From assembly GCA_036872755.1 (NCBI GenBank), contig JAVHNS010000003.1, forward strand, positions 3,596,001 to 3,660,000: a stretch of 64,000 nucleotides of DNA, read 5' to 3'. Below the pieces are notes generated by a model that was given only the letters and a program-made list of their open reading frames with translations, was not told where the DNA came from and searched no databases. Below are positions 54,051 through 64,000 of this stretch, piece by piece. This DNA comes from Orbilia blumenaviensis. Taxonomy: Eukaryota; Ascomycota; Orbiliomycetes; Orbiliales; Orbiliaceae. Each line of letters starts with the position of its first letter. The first letter of the stretch is position 1. Made by a program: the position numbers and the translations under genes.

Positions 54051-54608
54051 TGTTACACCTGTCCCGGGTATTTCCCAAATAGGAAATTCCTAAAACAGCC
54101 TAGCGTTCTTTGGCTAATCGTATTCTCAATCTAAAGTATTCAGATTATTCTCTCAAGGTAAGCTGGGTTGAATATAGAGATATCAAATAGTGTAACTCCT
54201 AGTAAGGGGATACTAGGTTCAATGGGTAAAGGTAGTAAACAGAGTGTATTGAGTATTGATAAGTTGACCGATGGAGTCTAAGAAAGAATCCTGAGACTGC
54301 CATCGTTCAAAGGTCCTTATATACATGAGCGTCGTCCATACAAATGTGAATCGTCTATAGACTTGGGCGTTATGTGCCCCGGAGGGCGTTATGTGCACAT
54401 AACGCGCCAAGCCACACATAACGCTTTCTGCATGGTTTGTTCTGGGAGTTGTGTTGTCGGCACAACACAGTCCAATCCGTCTCTTTTCTGGTATGGTTTT
54501 CTCCCGCCGGATATTTATAATAAAAATCATCTCGGTGTGAGAAACAGCCTGCGAAAACGGACTCATGTTTGACACGCCAAGACATACCTAGTATGGCTGG
54601 CCGTGACA
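54051..54608 (-). repeat. 5' LTR of the chromovirus
   Basis: 558 bp, apparently identical to 45419-45976. It drives the element's transcription on the minus strand. Confidence 0.95.
54315..54323 (-). promoter_or_regulatory. LTR TATA box
   Basis: TATATAAGG on the sense strand of the 5' LTR, about 50 nt upstream of the proposed RNA 5' end. The same motif lies at 45683-45691 in the 3' LTR. Confidence 0.6.
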
Positions 54609-54645
<37 letters not shown>

Positions 54646-54825
54646 CTAATAATACTAATACTATTAATATATATTATTTTTATATATTATAATAATTAAA
54701 ATAAAAAAATATAAATAAATTTATTTTTGTTGTGGTTTTTTCATTTATATTAACATTTACAATAAATTAAACAAAAAAATCATAACACAATTATTAAAAA
54801 AAACAAAAAATTAAAAAAATTTACA
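54609..54825 (+). repeat. Repeat block copy B, resumed right of the retrotransposon
   Basis: Continues the (TAA)n tract, then ACTATTAATATATATTATT and GTTGTGGTTTTTTCATT phrases, matching 42400-42620 with transition differences. Joined to 44877-45418 it gives one older element that the chromovirus split. Confidence 0.75.
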
Positions 54826-56285
54826 AATTATTCGTTGCAAAAACCAGACACTAGTTTCAATTTTCGCTATATAAGCAAATTATGGTCTTGGTAAAAAAAT
54901 TAACATTGATTTCAGTATTAATTCTATTACTAGATTAAATAAAATAAACAAAAAATTTTCAAAATCATAAACAAAAATTTAAATAAAATAAAATTAAACA
55001 TTAATTCCATTATTTAAATAAAAAATTTAAAAAACTTTACAAAAAAAATAATCTTAATATTTAATTATTTAAATATTCTTAACAAAAATTATATTTTTAA
55101 TAAAAATTATATTTTTAATTAAATAAAATATATCATATTATAATTTATATTTATAATAACAACTTTAATTTTTTAATTATTATTAATAACCAACAAATTT
55201 TTTTATATTTTATAATAAAAAATTTTATTTTATAAAAAATATTAATATATTTATACAACTGTTAATATAATTAAATATTGTTACCATAATTATAAATCAA
55301 CAATAAATTAAATAAATTAATAATAATTAAAAAAAATATTATAAAATACAAATTTTTTTAATATATTCAAATTATTTAAATTATTTAATTAAAAAATAAT
55401 ATTTTTTTTTTAACTATAATTTAAAATTAATATTAAATATGTTTACAAAAATAAAAAATATTAATATAAAAAATATAATTATAAATAAATTAAATTTTAT
55501 TTATATTATTTTTATAATAAAAAGTAAATTATAAATTAACTTTATATTATTTAAAATTATTTTAATTTATATTAAATTTAAACAACTTACATGTAAGATA
55601 CTTTTCTAATTTAATAATAAATTAATCAAATTATAATTATTAATCAAATAATTGGTTTAAATAATTCAATGGTTGTTGTTTTTAATTAATTTTTATAAGA
55701 ATGGTTAAATATAACTATTGAATTATTTATTATTAACTATATTAAATATTAATAATTAATAATTTATGATTTTTTTATATAAAATATTAGTTTTTAAAAT
55801 AATAAAACTAATTATTTTACATACACAATTAATTTAAATTAATTAAAAATAACTACCATTTTATAAATTTTTAATTTTAAATATAATTTTAATAAAAACA
55901 AATTAATATTATCTCAATTCTACAATTTAAATTATATATACATAAAAGTAATCAAACAATTAACCACATACAATAAACTTATACAATAAAAATACCAAAC
56001 TTTTAATAATCACACTTTTTGTTTATTAATCAACGCCAAAACAAATATATTAAGTTTAAAACCATTTTAATATATTCAAATTAAATCTATTAAAAAATAT
56101 TTCAATATTTAAACTCAATTCCTATACTATATCTATTAAATTAAAAATAATTTTTTATTTAAAAATTATACTAAATTATTATTCACCTTAATTACTAATT
56201 AAATTTTATAAATTAATAATTTAATTAAAAAATTAAATTATTAATTATATAAAAATAAATTTAATAATTTTAAATAATTTTTATA
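54826..56285 (+). repeat. Repeat block copy B, second part
   Basis: About 1.46 kb matching 43417-44876 in order and orientation. Here some positions retain C or G where the other copy has T or A and vice versa, so both were mutated independently. Confidence 0.75.
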
Positions 56286-59200
56286 AAATTTAACCAAAAT
56301 TATAACTTTTATATATAATAACACAATAATCAAAATATATTTTACCATAATTATAATTTTTATTAAAAAAAAATATAAATTTAATTTTTTAAAATATATA
56401 CTACTCTCTTTTAACACACTTAAAAATTTCAAACCCTATAATTCAATTATAATACCTGGTAAAATTTTAATCCTTCTCAACAAAACAATTTATTATTATT
56501 AATTAACAATTATCAATTATTTTTAATTAATTTATTTTAATAATAAAATAATATTAAAAAAATTAAAAAAATTTTAAGAAAATTATATACAAAATTATAT
56601 TAAAACATTATTAAATAAATTATAAAATCAACAAACTTTAACTATACATATTAATAAAAATAAATTTTTTATATTAATTATATATTAAATAAATAATAAT
56701 ATAATTATACACCAAAATATAAAATTAAATATTAATAAATTAAAAAATTTTATTAAATTTTTAATTAAAAAAATAATTAAAATTTAAAATTAATTAATAT
56801 TTAACATAACCATTCCCAATTTTAATTTTAAAAATTATGTAATGGTGCTTAAAAATATAATAGATAAAAGTGTAGTTTATAATAGTTTAATTAATGTATG
56901 TAATCAAGTAATGAAAATTAAAAATTAATTTCTAAAAACCTTTTTTACAAAATTATATAATTCAAATTTTAATAAAAAAAAAAATTTCAAAAATATTTTC
57001 ACAATAACTTAACTTACTTCATATAAAAAAACAATTAAAAAATTTTTAAATTTAATATTATTTTTGATTCATATTTACATTGGTTAATTAATTTATAGTA
57101 TAAAGATTTTAAGTATTTATTATTTAAATATTTAAAATTTTTATAACTTATTTATTTATAAAAATATTATTTTAATTAATATTTATTATTATAAAAATTA
57201 AAATATAATTTAATAATAGAAATAAAATTTTAAAAATTTTATAATATAAATTTAATTTATAAAATTAATTAATTATAAATATATATACTACAATTTACTT
57301 TTATAATTGAGTTAAATAATAATTAATTATTTAACTTTTATTATATTAATTTAATATCTTATTTTTTAATTAATATTAAATATTTAAAATTTATAAATAT
57401 TATAAAAAAAAATAATAACTAAAATTAATTAAATTTTATTTTTAACATATTTATAAATAAAATAAAAAAATAAGTAATATAATTTAAAATTAAACAATTT
57501 ATTATATAAAAAAATTATAAAATATAATTTATTTAAATTATTTTTTTAAAATTAATAATAAATAAATATATTTATTATTAATTATTTATTTAAAATTTAT
57601 AGTAAAACTATAAATTTTAAGGATAATAAATTTAATAATGAGGATGAAGTATTGGATTTTAAAATATTAAATTTTTAAAATTAGTTTGTTTTTTATTTAA
57701 CTAAAATAATTTAGAATTGTTATAATATATAATTAAATATAGGTTATATTAAAAATAAAAAATTATTGGTAAAACATATTAAAATTTATAAAATTTAACA
57801 AAAATAATTAAAAATTAATTAATATTATTAATTATTATTTATTAATAAAATTTTTATTTTAAATATTAATTTTAAATATATTTAAAATAATTTGGTTTTT
57901 TTAATAAATAATTAATTTAAAAAGTTGTTTAAAATTATATTTATTTAACTTTATTAAATTATAAATATAATTAATAAAGTTTTATATTATTTATTTAAAA
58001 TTAAAACTTCTAAATATCAATGTTTTAAACAAAAAAAAGTATTAAAATATATTATTATGAAAATAATTTAGATTTTAATAATTTTGTTAATTAATAAAAA
58101 TAAATTATTATTCTTTTAATTATTAATTTATTTAATAAATATAAAGTATATAATTATTATAATTTTATTTAAAATATTGCAAAATAATATTATTAAAAAA
58201 ATAATAAAATTAAAAATTTCAAATTATTATTAAAATAATATTAACAAAAATTAATTAATATTTAATTTAATTTTTATTAATTTAAAATATATTTAAAATT
58301 TTAATTTTTATATTTTTTTACAAAAATTACAAACAAAATAATTTTTTAATTAAATAATTTTAAACAAATATTATTTTATTTTAATAAATAATATTAATTA
58401 TTAATTTATATTTTTAAATTTAAATTAATTATATATTTATAATATTTAAATTATATACTTAATTATTATTTTATCAATATTTAAAAAACTATAATTTTAT
58501 TAATTAATAAGTTTTGAAAAAATTGTATTTAAAATTATTTAAATATTTATTATTTAATTTAAATTTAAAATTTAATATATAACTAGAATTAATTATAAAA
58601 ATAATCAAAAAATCATATATAATTTATTATATAAATAAAGTAAAAATAATAAATTTAAATATAAACAAATAATTTATTTTATTAATTTTAAAAAATTAAT
58701 TAAATAATTTAATATAAAATTTAAAATTTTGTATTATTATACAAATATAAATAATAAAATTAAAATATTTAATAAATAACATTTAATGAAAAAATTATTT
58801 AAAAAAATTATTATAATAATTATAACTTTATATTAAGATATTAATTTTAGTAATATAAATTTAGTAATTATATTGGAATTATTTAATTTAATTTATTATT
58901 TTATTTAAATTATAAATAAAAATAATAAAAATAATAATATTATTTTTATTATAATTGTAATTTTTAATAATTAATAATTAAAATTTTTTTTTAAAATAAT
59001 TATTTTTAAAATATTTATAAAAAAATTTTTAATTATTTAAAATTATAAATAATTAATATTAAATTATAGTATAAATAATATAATTAAATTTTATAATTAT
59101 AATAATTTTAATTAAATTAATTATAATAATTATATTAAATTTATTGGTTATACCAAAAAAACTTTTTTGTAATTTATAAAAAATTTACTATTTGTTGAAA

Positions 59201-60049
59201 TAAATAATTTGTTTATTGTGATAAGGATTGAGTATAAAATTATTATAAATTAAGAAATTTTAATTTTAAAATTAATTACTTAAATCTAATTTTATTATGG
59301 TGAAGAATAAATATATTTATAAATAATAATTAAGTAAAATTAATTAAATAAATTAAAAATTGGTATGTTAGTGTTTTTGTGAATATATTTTATGTATTAT
59401 TTAAATATGTTCTTGTTAGAATAGTTTATTATAATATAATAAATATATTTTTTTTATAATTATTTTTAAAAATAATAAATTAATGATTTAAAAATAAAAT
59501 TAAAAAATAATAATTTTTATTATTACTATTTTTTATTAGATCAAATTTATAAAAAAATAAAAATTAAAATTTTTTATAATAAAAAATATAAATATGTAAT
59601 AATATTATTTTGTTGGATTATTTTTTATTTAAATAAACATTATATATTAATTTTTATAATAATTCAAATTAAAAATTTTAAAAAGTTTATAAATTAATAT
59701 AATAAAAATTATATTTTTAAAAAAATATATAATTATAATATTATTTAATTTATAATAAATATAATAAATATATATATATTAATAAAAATAATTTAATATT
59801 TAATTAATAATTAAAATATTTTAATTTTTTTTTAATTTAAATTTTTATTTTATTTAAAATAATTTTTTTTTATTAATATTAATATTTAATTCACTATTTA
59901 TTATATATTAAAATATAACAATTTTATAGTTATTTAATTATTTAATTTTTTTAATTTTTGTTTAAAATATGAAAATATATATAACTATATTAATTTAAAT
60001 TTTATATTATTTTTTTAAAAATTATTTTAAATAAAATAAAAGTTATATT
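56286..60049. other. Extremely AT-rich degenerate DNA, no gene
   Basis: About 3.8 kb almost wholly of A and T with stops in all frames. It is consistent with long-term RIP of repeats; no element boundary can be read. Confidence 0.7.
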
Positions 60050-60385
60050 ATTAATATTATTTTAATTATGTTTTTAAATTAATATAAAAAGTTTTTTAAT
60101 AATTGTTATTTAATTATTAATACAAACATTTTATATATATTATTTAATTATTAAATTAATATAAAAAATTTTTTAATAATTATTATTTTAGTTATTAATA
60201 TAAATATTTTATATATATTATTTAATTATTAAATTGGTATAAAAAACTTTTTAATAATTATTATTTTAATTATTAATATAAATGTTTTATATATATTATT
60301 TAATTATTAAATTGGTATAAAAAGTTTTTTGATAATTATTATTTTAATTATTAATATAAATATTTTTTATGTATTGTTTAATAAA
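60050..60385 (+). repeat. Tandem repeat, 78-bp unit, about 4 copies
   Basis: The unit contains ATTTAATTATTAAATTGGTA, then AAAAAGTTTTTTAATAATTATTATTT and ATTAATATAAATATTT phrases. Copies start at about 60075, 60153, 60231 and 60310. Confidence 0.7.
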
Positions 60386-61737
60386 TTTATTTTAATTTTA
60401 CTATTGTACAATTATTAAACTTATTTACTATATTAAAACATAAATTTTTTAAATAAAAATACTGTAATATTTTAATTTTAAAAAGGGTTGATATTTTTAA
60501 AAAAAAATTATACTAAATATAAATTAATTAATTTTAAATTTATTATTTTATAAATTATTAAATTTAAAAACATTATAAATATAATATTAATATAAATAAT
60601 TTATAAATAATAAATATAATTCATATTAATAAAGTTTTAAGTTGAAGTTTTTATTGATTTTATTAATATATAAATTTAACTATTAATATATATTTTATTA
60701 AATTAAAATATATTAAATATTTTAATAAATTTATTTTAATAATTTTATTATTATTTAATTATAATACTTAATTTATAATAATTTAAAATAAATTTTTAAA
60801 AATTATAATTTTAATTTTTATTTAAAAAAATTAATATTAAATATATTTTAATTTAAAAATTAAAATTTTAAATATTTATATTATTTAATTATTATCATTT
60901 TAGTTATAATAAAACAAAAAATTATTAAAAAAAAAATTTAAATAAATAAATAAAATATTTAATAATTATTATATTAATTATTAATATAAATATTTACTTT
61001 ATATAAAAAATAATTAATAATTTTTATAATATTAATTTATTTAAAACTTTAAATTTTAAAAATATAAAATATTAATATATTTATTTTATAAATTAAATTA
61101 AATATTATAAATAAATAAATTTATTATTAAGATTTGTATTAATTTTATAATATAATTTAAAAATATAATAATTAATATTTTCCCAATTTCTTTTCTATAA
61201 AAAACTTTATATATTAAAAATTAATTAATATAGATATAAAAATTATAATTTATATATTAATTATTTAATAAATTTGTTTTAATTTTATTATTTAATAATT
61301 ATTAAACCCACTTATTGTATTAAAATATAAATTTATTAAAAGGAAGGTTTTATTATAATTTATAATACCCTAATATATTACAAAATTAATAAATTTTAAT
61401 TAATTTATAAATTATTAATTTATTTATATTTATTTTAAAAAATTATATTCTTTAAATTAATTTATTTATTTATATAAAATATAATTAATTTTTTATTTAA
61501 ATATTTTTTAATTAAATTTAATATTTATTATATTTTATAATATAATATTAATTTAAAAAATTAAAAATCAATTAATTAAGTAAAATTATAACAGTTATTT
61601 TAATTAATTTTCTTTTTTTTTTTTTTTCCCTTTTTTTTTTCATTAATTAATTAAAATAACTAATAATTAAAAAATTTAAAAAAAAAAATTTTCCTTTAAT
61701 TTTTAAAATTTTTAAAAATTTTTAATTTTTAATAATA
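60386..61737. other. AT-rich degenerate DNA, no gene
   Basis: About 1.35 kb of A/T sequence. A T-rich run (about 61610-61640) is the only distinct stretch. Nothing else was recognised. Confidence 0.65.
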
Positions 61738-62012
61738 TTAATTTTGTTATATATTATTACAATTTTATTTATTTATTAAAATATATAAAATATTAATTTT
61801 ATTATATATTATTATAATTTTATTTATTTATTAAAATATATAAAATGTTAATTTTATTACATATTATTGCAACTCCACTTATTTATTAAAATATATGAGA
61901 TATTAATTTTATTGTATATTATTATAATTTTATTTATTTATTAAAATATATAAAATATTAATTTTATTATATATTATTATAATTTTATTTATTTATTAAA
62001 ATGTATAAGATA
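61738..62012 (+). repeat. Tandem repeat, about 55-bp unit, about 5 copies
   Basis: The unit runs TTAATTTTATTATATATTAT then TATTTATTTATTAAAATATATAAAATA. The third copy keeps CAACTCCACTT where the others have TAATTTTATTT, a C-retaining copy that shows the direction of mutation. Confidence 0.75.
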
Positions 62013-62639
62013 TAAGATTATTTTTAATTATAATTTTAATTTAATTATATTAATAATAAATTAATAAATAATTAAATTTAATTATTAAAATAAAAATTTT
62101 TTAATTTATAAAAATATATTTAGTGATTTGAAAGTTATTAAACAAATTTTAACAATAATTTAATTATATATTATTATAATTATACACTTAAAACATATAA
62201 GATTTTTAAAAACTTTTTTATTTATAGGAATAAAATAATATGATTTTAATAATTTTATTTAATAATTTTAATAAATTATATTTTTATTAACTTCATTTTA
62301 CTACCTTTTTATAATTTTAATTTTGATAATGAATTTAATTAAATTAATATATTGACCTAATTAGTTATATTTTAAATTAAATTAGTAGAGTATAATTAAC
62401 ATCTAGTTATAATAGTTAATAATATAAATTTTTAAACTTAAAAATTAATTTAAATTTTTAATATAAATAATTTTTTTAAAAAAAAAATTAAAATTAATTT
62501 TTTAAGTTTATATTAAATTATAATTGGTAAATAAATGTTAATTAAAGATTTTTTATATTAGATATTTTTTTTTTTAAAATAATCAAAAACAATTATATTA
62601 TAGGGTAACAAATTAACATTAATTAATCATATATTTTTT
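62013..62639. other. AT-rich degenerate DNA, no gene
   Basis: About 630 bp without ORFs or recognisable repeats. Confidence 0.6.
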
Positions 62640-63620
62640 TAAATTATAATTAGTTTGAGGTGAGTAGTATAAATTATTTTATAATATATTTAAAATAAAT
62701 AATAAATTATAAAAAATTTAATTATTTAATTTTAATTTATATATTAGAATTAATTTTTTAAATAATTTAGTAAATAGGTAGTTGGTAATAAAATACTAAT
62801 TAAAAGTTTTTTATATATTTTATTTTATAATTTAAAAATAATGTAAAAGTAATTAAATGAATAATTGTGTTTATTAATAATTAAATTATTTGAACTATTA
62901 TTAATTTAAAGTTAAATTTGTAAGTACTTTATAATACATTTAAAATGAATGGTGGGTTATAAAAAATTTAATTGTTTAATTTTAATTTATATATCAGGGT
63001 TAATTTTCTAAATAATTTAATAAATAGGTAACTAATAATAAAATACTAGTTAAAGGCTTTTTATATATTTTATTTTATAGTTTGGAAATAATACAGAGGT
63101 AGTTAAATAAATAATTATGTTTATTAATAGTTAAATTATTTAAATTGTTATTAATTTGAGGTCAAATTTATAAGTATTTTATAATGTGTTTAAGGTGAAT
63201 GGTGGGTTGTAGGAAGTTTAATTATTCAACTCTAGTCTGTATATTAGGGTTGATTTTTTGGGTAATCTAGTGGATAGGTAACTAATAATAAAATATTAAC
63301 TAAAAATTTTTTATATATTTTATTTTATGGTCTAAAAACAATATAAAAATAATTAAATGAATAATTGTATTTACTAATAATTAAGTTGTTTAAACCATTA
63401 TTAATTTAAAATTAAATTTGTAAATACTTTATAATATATTTAAAATAAATGATAAATTGTAGAAAATTTAATTATTCAATTTTAATTTATATATTAAAAT
63501 TAATTCTTTAAATAACTTAATAAATAAATAATTAATAATAAAATATTAACTAAAAATCTTTTATATATTTTATTTTATAATTTAAAAATAATATAAAAAT
63601 AATTAAATAAATAATTATAT
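62640..63620 (+). repeat. Satellite-like tandem array, about 249-bp unit, 4 copies
   Basis: The phrase AATAGGTAACTAATAATAAAATA recurs (in variants) at about 62770, 63018, 63268 and 63517, spaced 248-250 bp. Each is followed by TTTTTATATATTTTATTTTAT and GTTTATTAATAATTAAATT-type phrases. The copy around 63140-63300 keeps the most G and C (AGGTGAATGGTGGGTTGTAGG), and the fourth is almost pure A/T. Confidence 0.8.
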
Positions 63621-64000
63621 TTTATTTAAATAAAAATTTTATTTTTATAAAAATTTTATTTATATTAATATTACCTTTTTTATTATAAAAGTTTTAATTT
63701 ATATAATTTTATTAATTTTATTATTAAATTTTTTAATATCTAAACCTCTTATTTATCAGTTATAATTTATTTTAATTTTATTATCTTATAAATAATTATT
63801 AAATTTATTTACTATATTAAAACATAAATTACTTTAAATAAAAATACAACAAACAAACACTTACCCATCATACCAATTAATAAATTCAACCAAACCAATT
63901 AATATAATTAACTAAATTAATAATAAACTTATTACCTAACCAATTAAATTTAAATTTTAATTAAAATTTATATAATTTATTTTAACTTTTTTATATTTTT
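63621..64000. other. AT-rich end of window, no gene
   Basis: About 380 bp of A/T-rich sequence with a slightly C-richer patch at 63845-63950. No feature was recognised. Confidence 0.6.

Larger units (their letters stand above)
45419..54608 (-). mobile_element. Intact Ty3/gypsy chromovirus LTR retrotransposon
   Basis: 9190 bp in minus orientation, with 558-bp LTRs at both ends, a 5-bp AATAA flanking duplication (45414-45418 and 54609-54613, ambiguous because the target is (TAA)n), gag, pol and an antisense gene. Domain order PR-RT-RNaseH-IN-chromodomain defines Ty3/gypsy chromoviruses. Gag and Pol are fully open, the LTRs appear identical, and GC is normal, so no RIP has occurred although the surrounding DNA is heavily RIP-degraded. 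This points to a very recent insertion. Confidence 0.95.

Noticed and set aside
1..64000. tRNA and rRNA genes, riboswitches
   Set aside because: No cloverleaf with a convincing B-box, rRNA core or conserved aptamer was seen on reading; a covariance-model search would be decisive.

Overview
This is a window of nuclear DNA from a filamentous ascomycete (Pezizomycotina). The evidence is short spliceosomal introns (about 45-110 nt, GTAAGT-like donors, CTAAC-type branch sites, CAG/TAG acceptors), Zn(II)2Cys6 regulators, a PTH11/rhodopsin-type membrane protein, a secreted tyrosinase, a DUF3712 protein, Tle1-like (DUF2235) and SesB-like hydrolases, a chromovirus LTR retrotransposon, and AT-rich blocks with the C-to-T/G-to-A footprint expected of repeat-induced point mutation (RIP). 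A class-level placement (for example Leotiomycetes) would be a guess.

Bases 1-36200 are gene-bearing and of ordinary composition. In order: a decayed acidic-tailed ORF (27-430, -); a divergent pair of an NmrA-like oxidoreductase (1882-3219, -) and a Zn2Cys6 transcription factor (3694-5938, +); a seven-TM PTH11-like protein (7671-9085, -); a secreted tyrosinase (10209-11661, -); a secreted protein with three 60-residue repeats (14706-15761, -); a membrane-anchored DUF3712 protein (17046-18609, +); a small secreted YEPKPY-repeat protein (20449-20880, +); a 1231-residue stonustoxin-like/FN3/GTPase fusion (25237-28932, +); a Thr-rich secreted protein with a Cys-rich C-terminus (30107-31409, +); and a divergent hydrolase pair, Tle1-like (32190-33881, -) and a SesB-like alpha/beta hydrolase with a substituted nucleophile (34208-36136, +). 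For multi-exon genes I reconstructed exons by hand; every junction keeps the reading frame and family motifs continue across it.

Bases 36200-64000 are an AT-rich, gene-poor, repeat-derived block. It holds RIP-degraded repeat copies, a solo LTR with a perfect 5-bp target duplication (36709-37039), a small foldback element (38480-38596), several tandem arrays, and one intact, un-mutated 9.19-kb Ty3/gypsy chromovirus (45419-54608, minus orientation) inserted in the (TAA)n tract of an older RIP-degraded repeat. Its 558-bp LTRs look identical, so the insertion is very recent.

The retrotransposon is the best-resolved system. Gag (1025 aa, CCHC knuckle plus a long C-terminal array of extra Cys/His motifs) ends at a stop overlapping a canonical A AAA AAC slippery heptamer. 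An 8-nt spacer and a predicted H-type pseudoknot follow, so Pol (PR-RT-RNaseH-IN-chromodomain) is probably made by -1 frameshifting. The site next to the 5' LTR lacks the usual TGG but is complementary to a 9-nt stretch just downstream of the LTR TATA box, as expected for Tf1/sushi-type self-priming. Between pol and the 3' LTR the element carries a spliced antisense gene for a Zn2Cys6-like plus coiled-coil protein. The other candidate system is the 25-36 kb neighbourhood, where a pore-former-like GTPase fusion and two lipase-fold proteins resemble parts of fungal allorecognition or defence; that link is inference.
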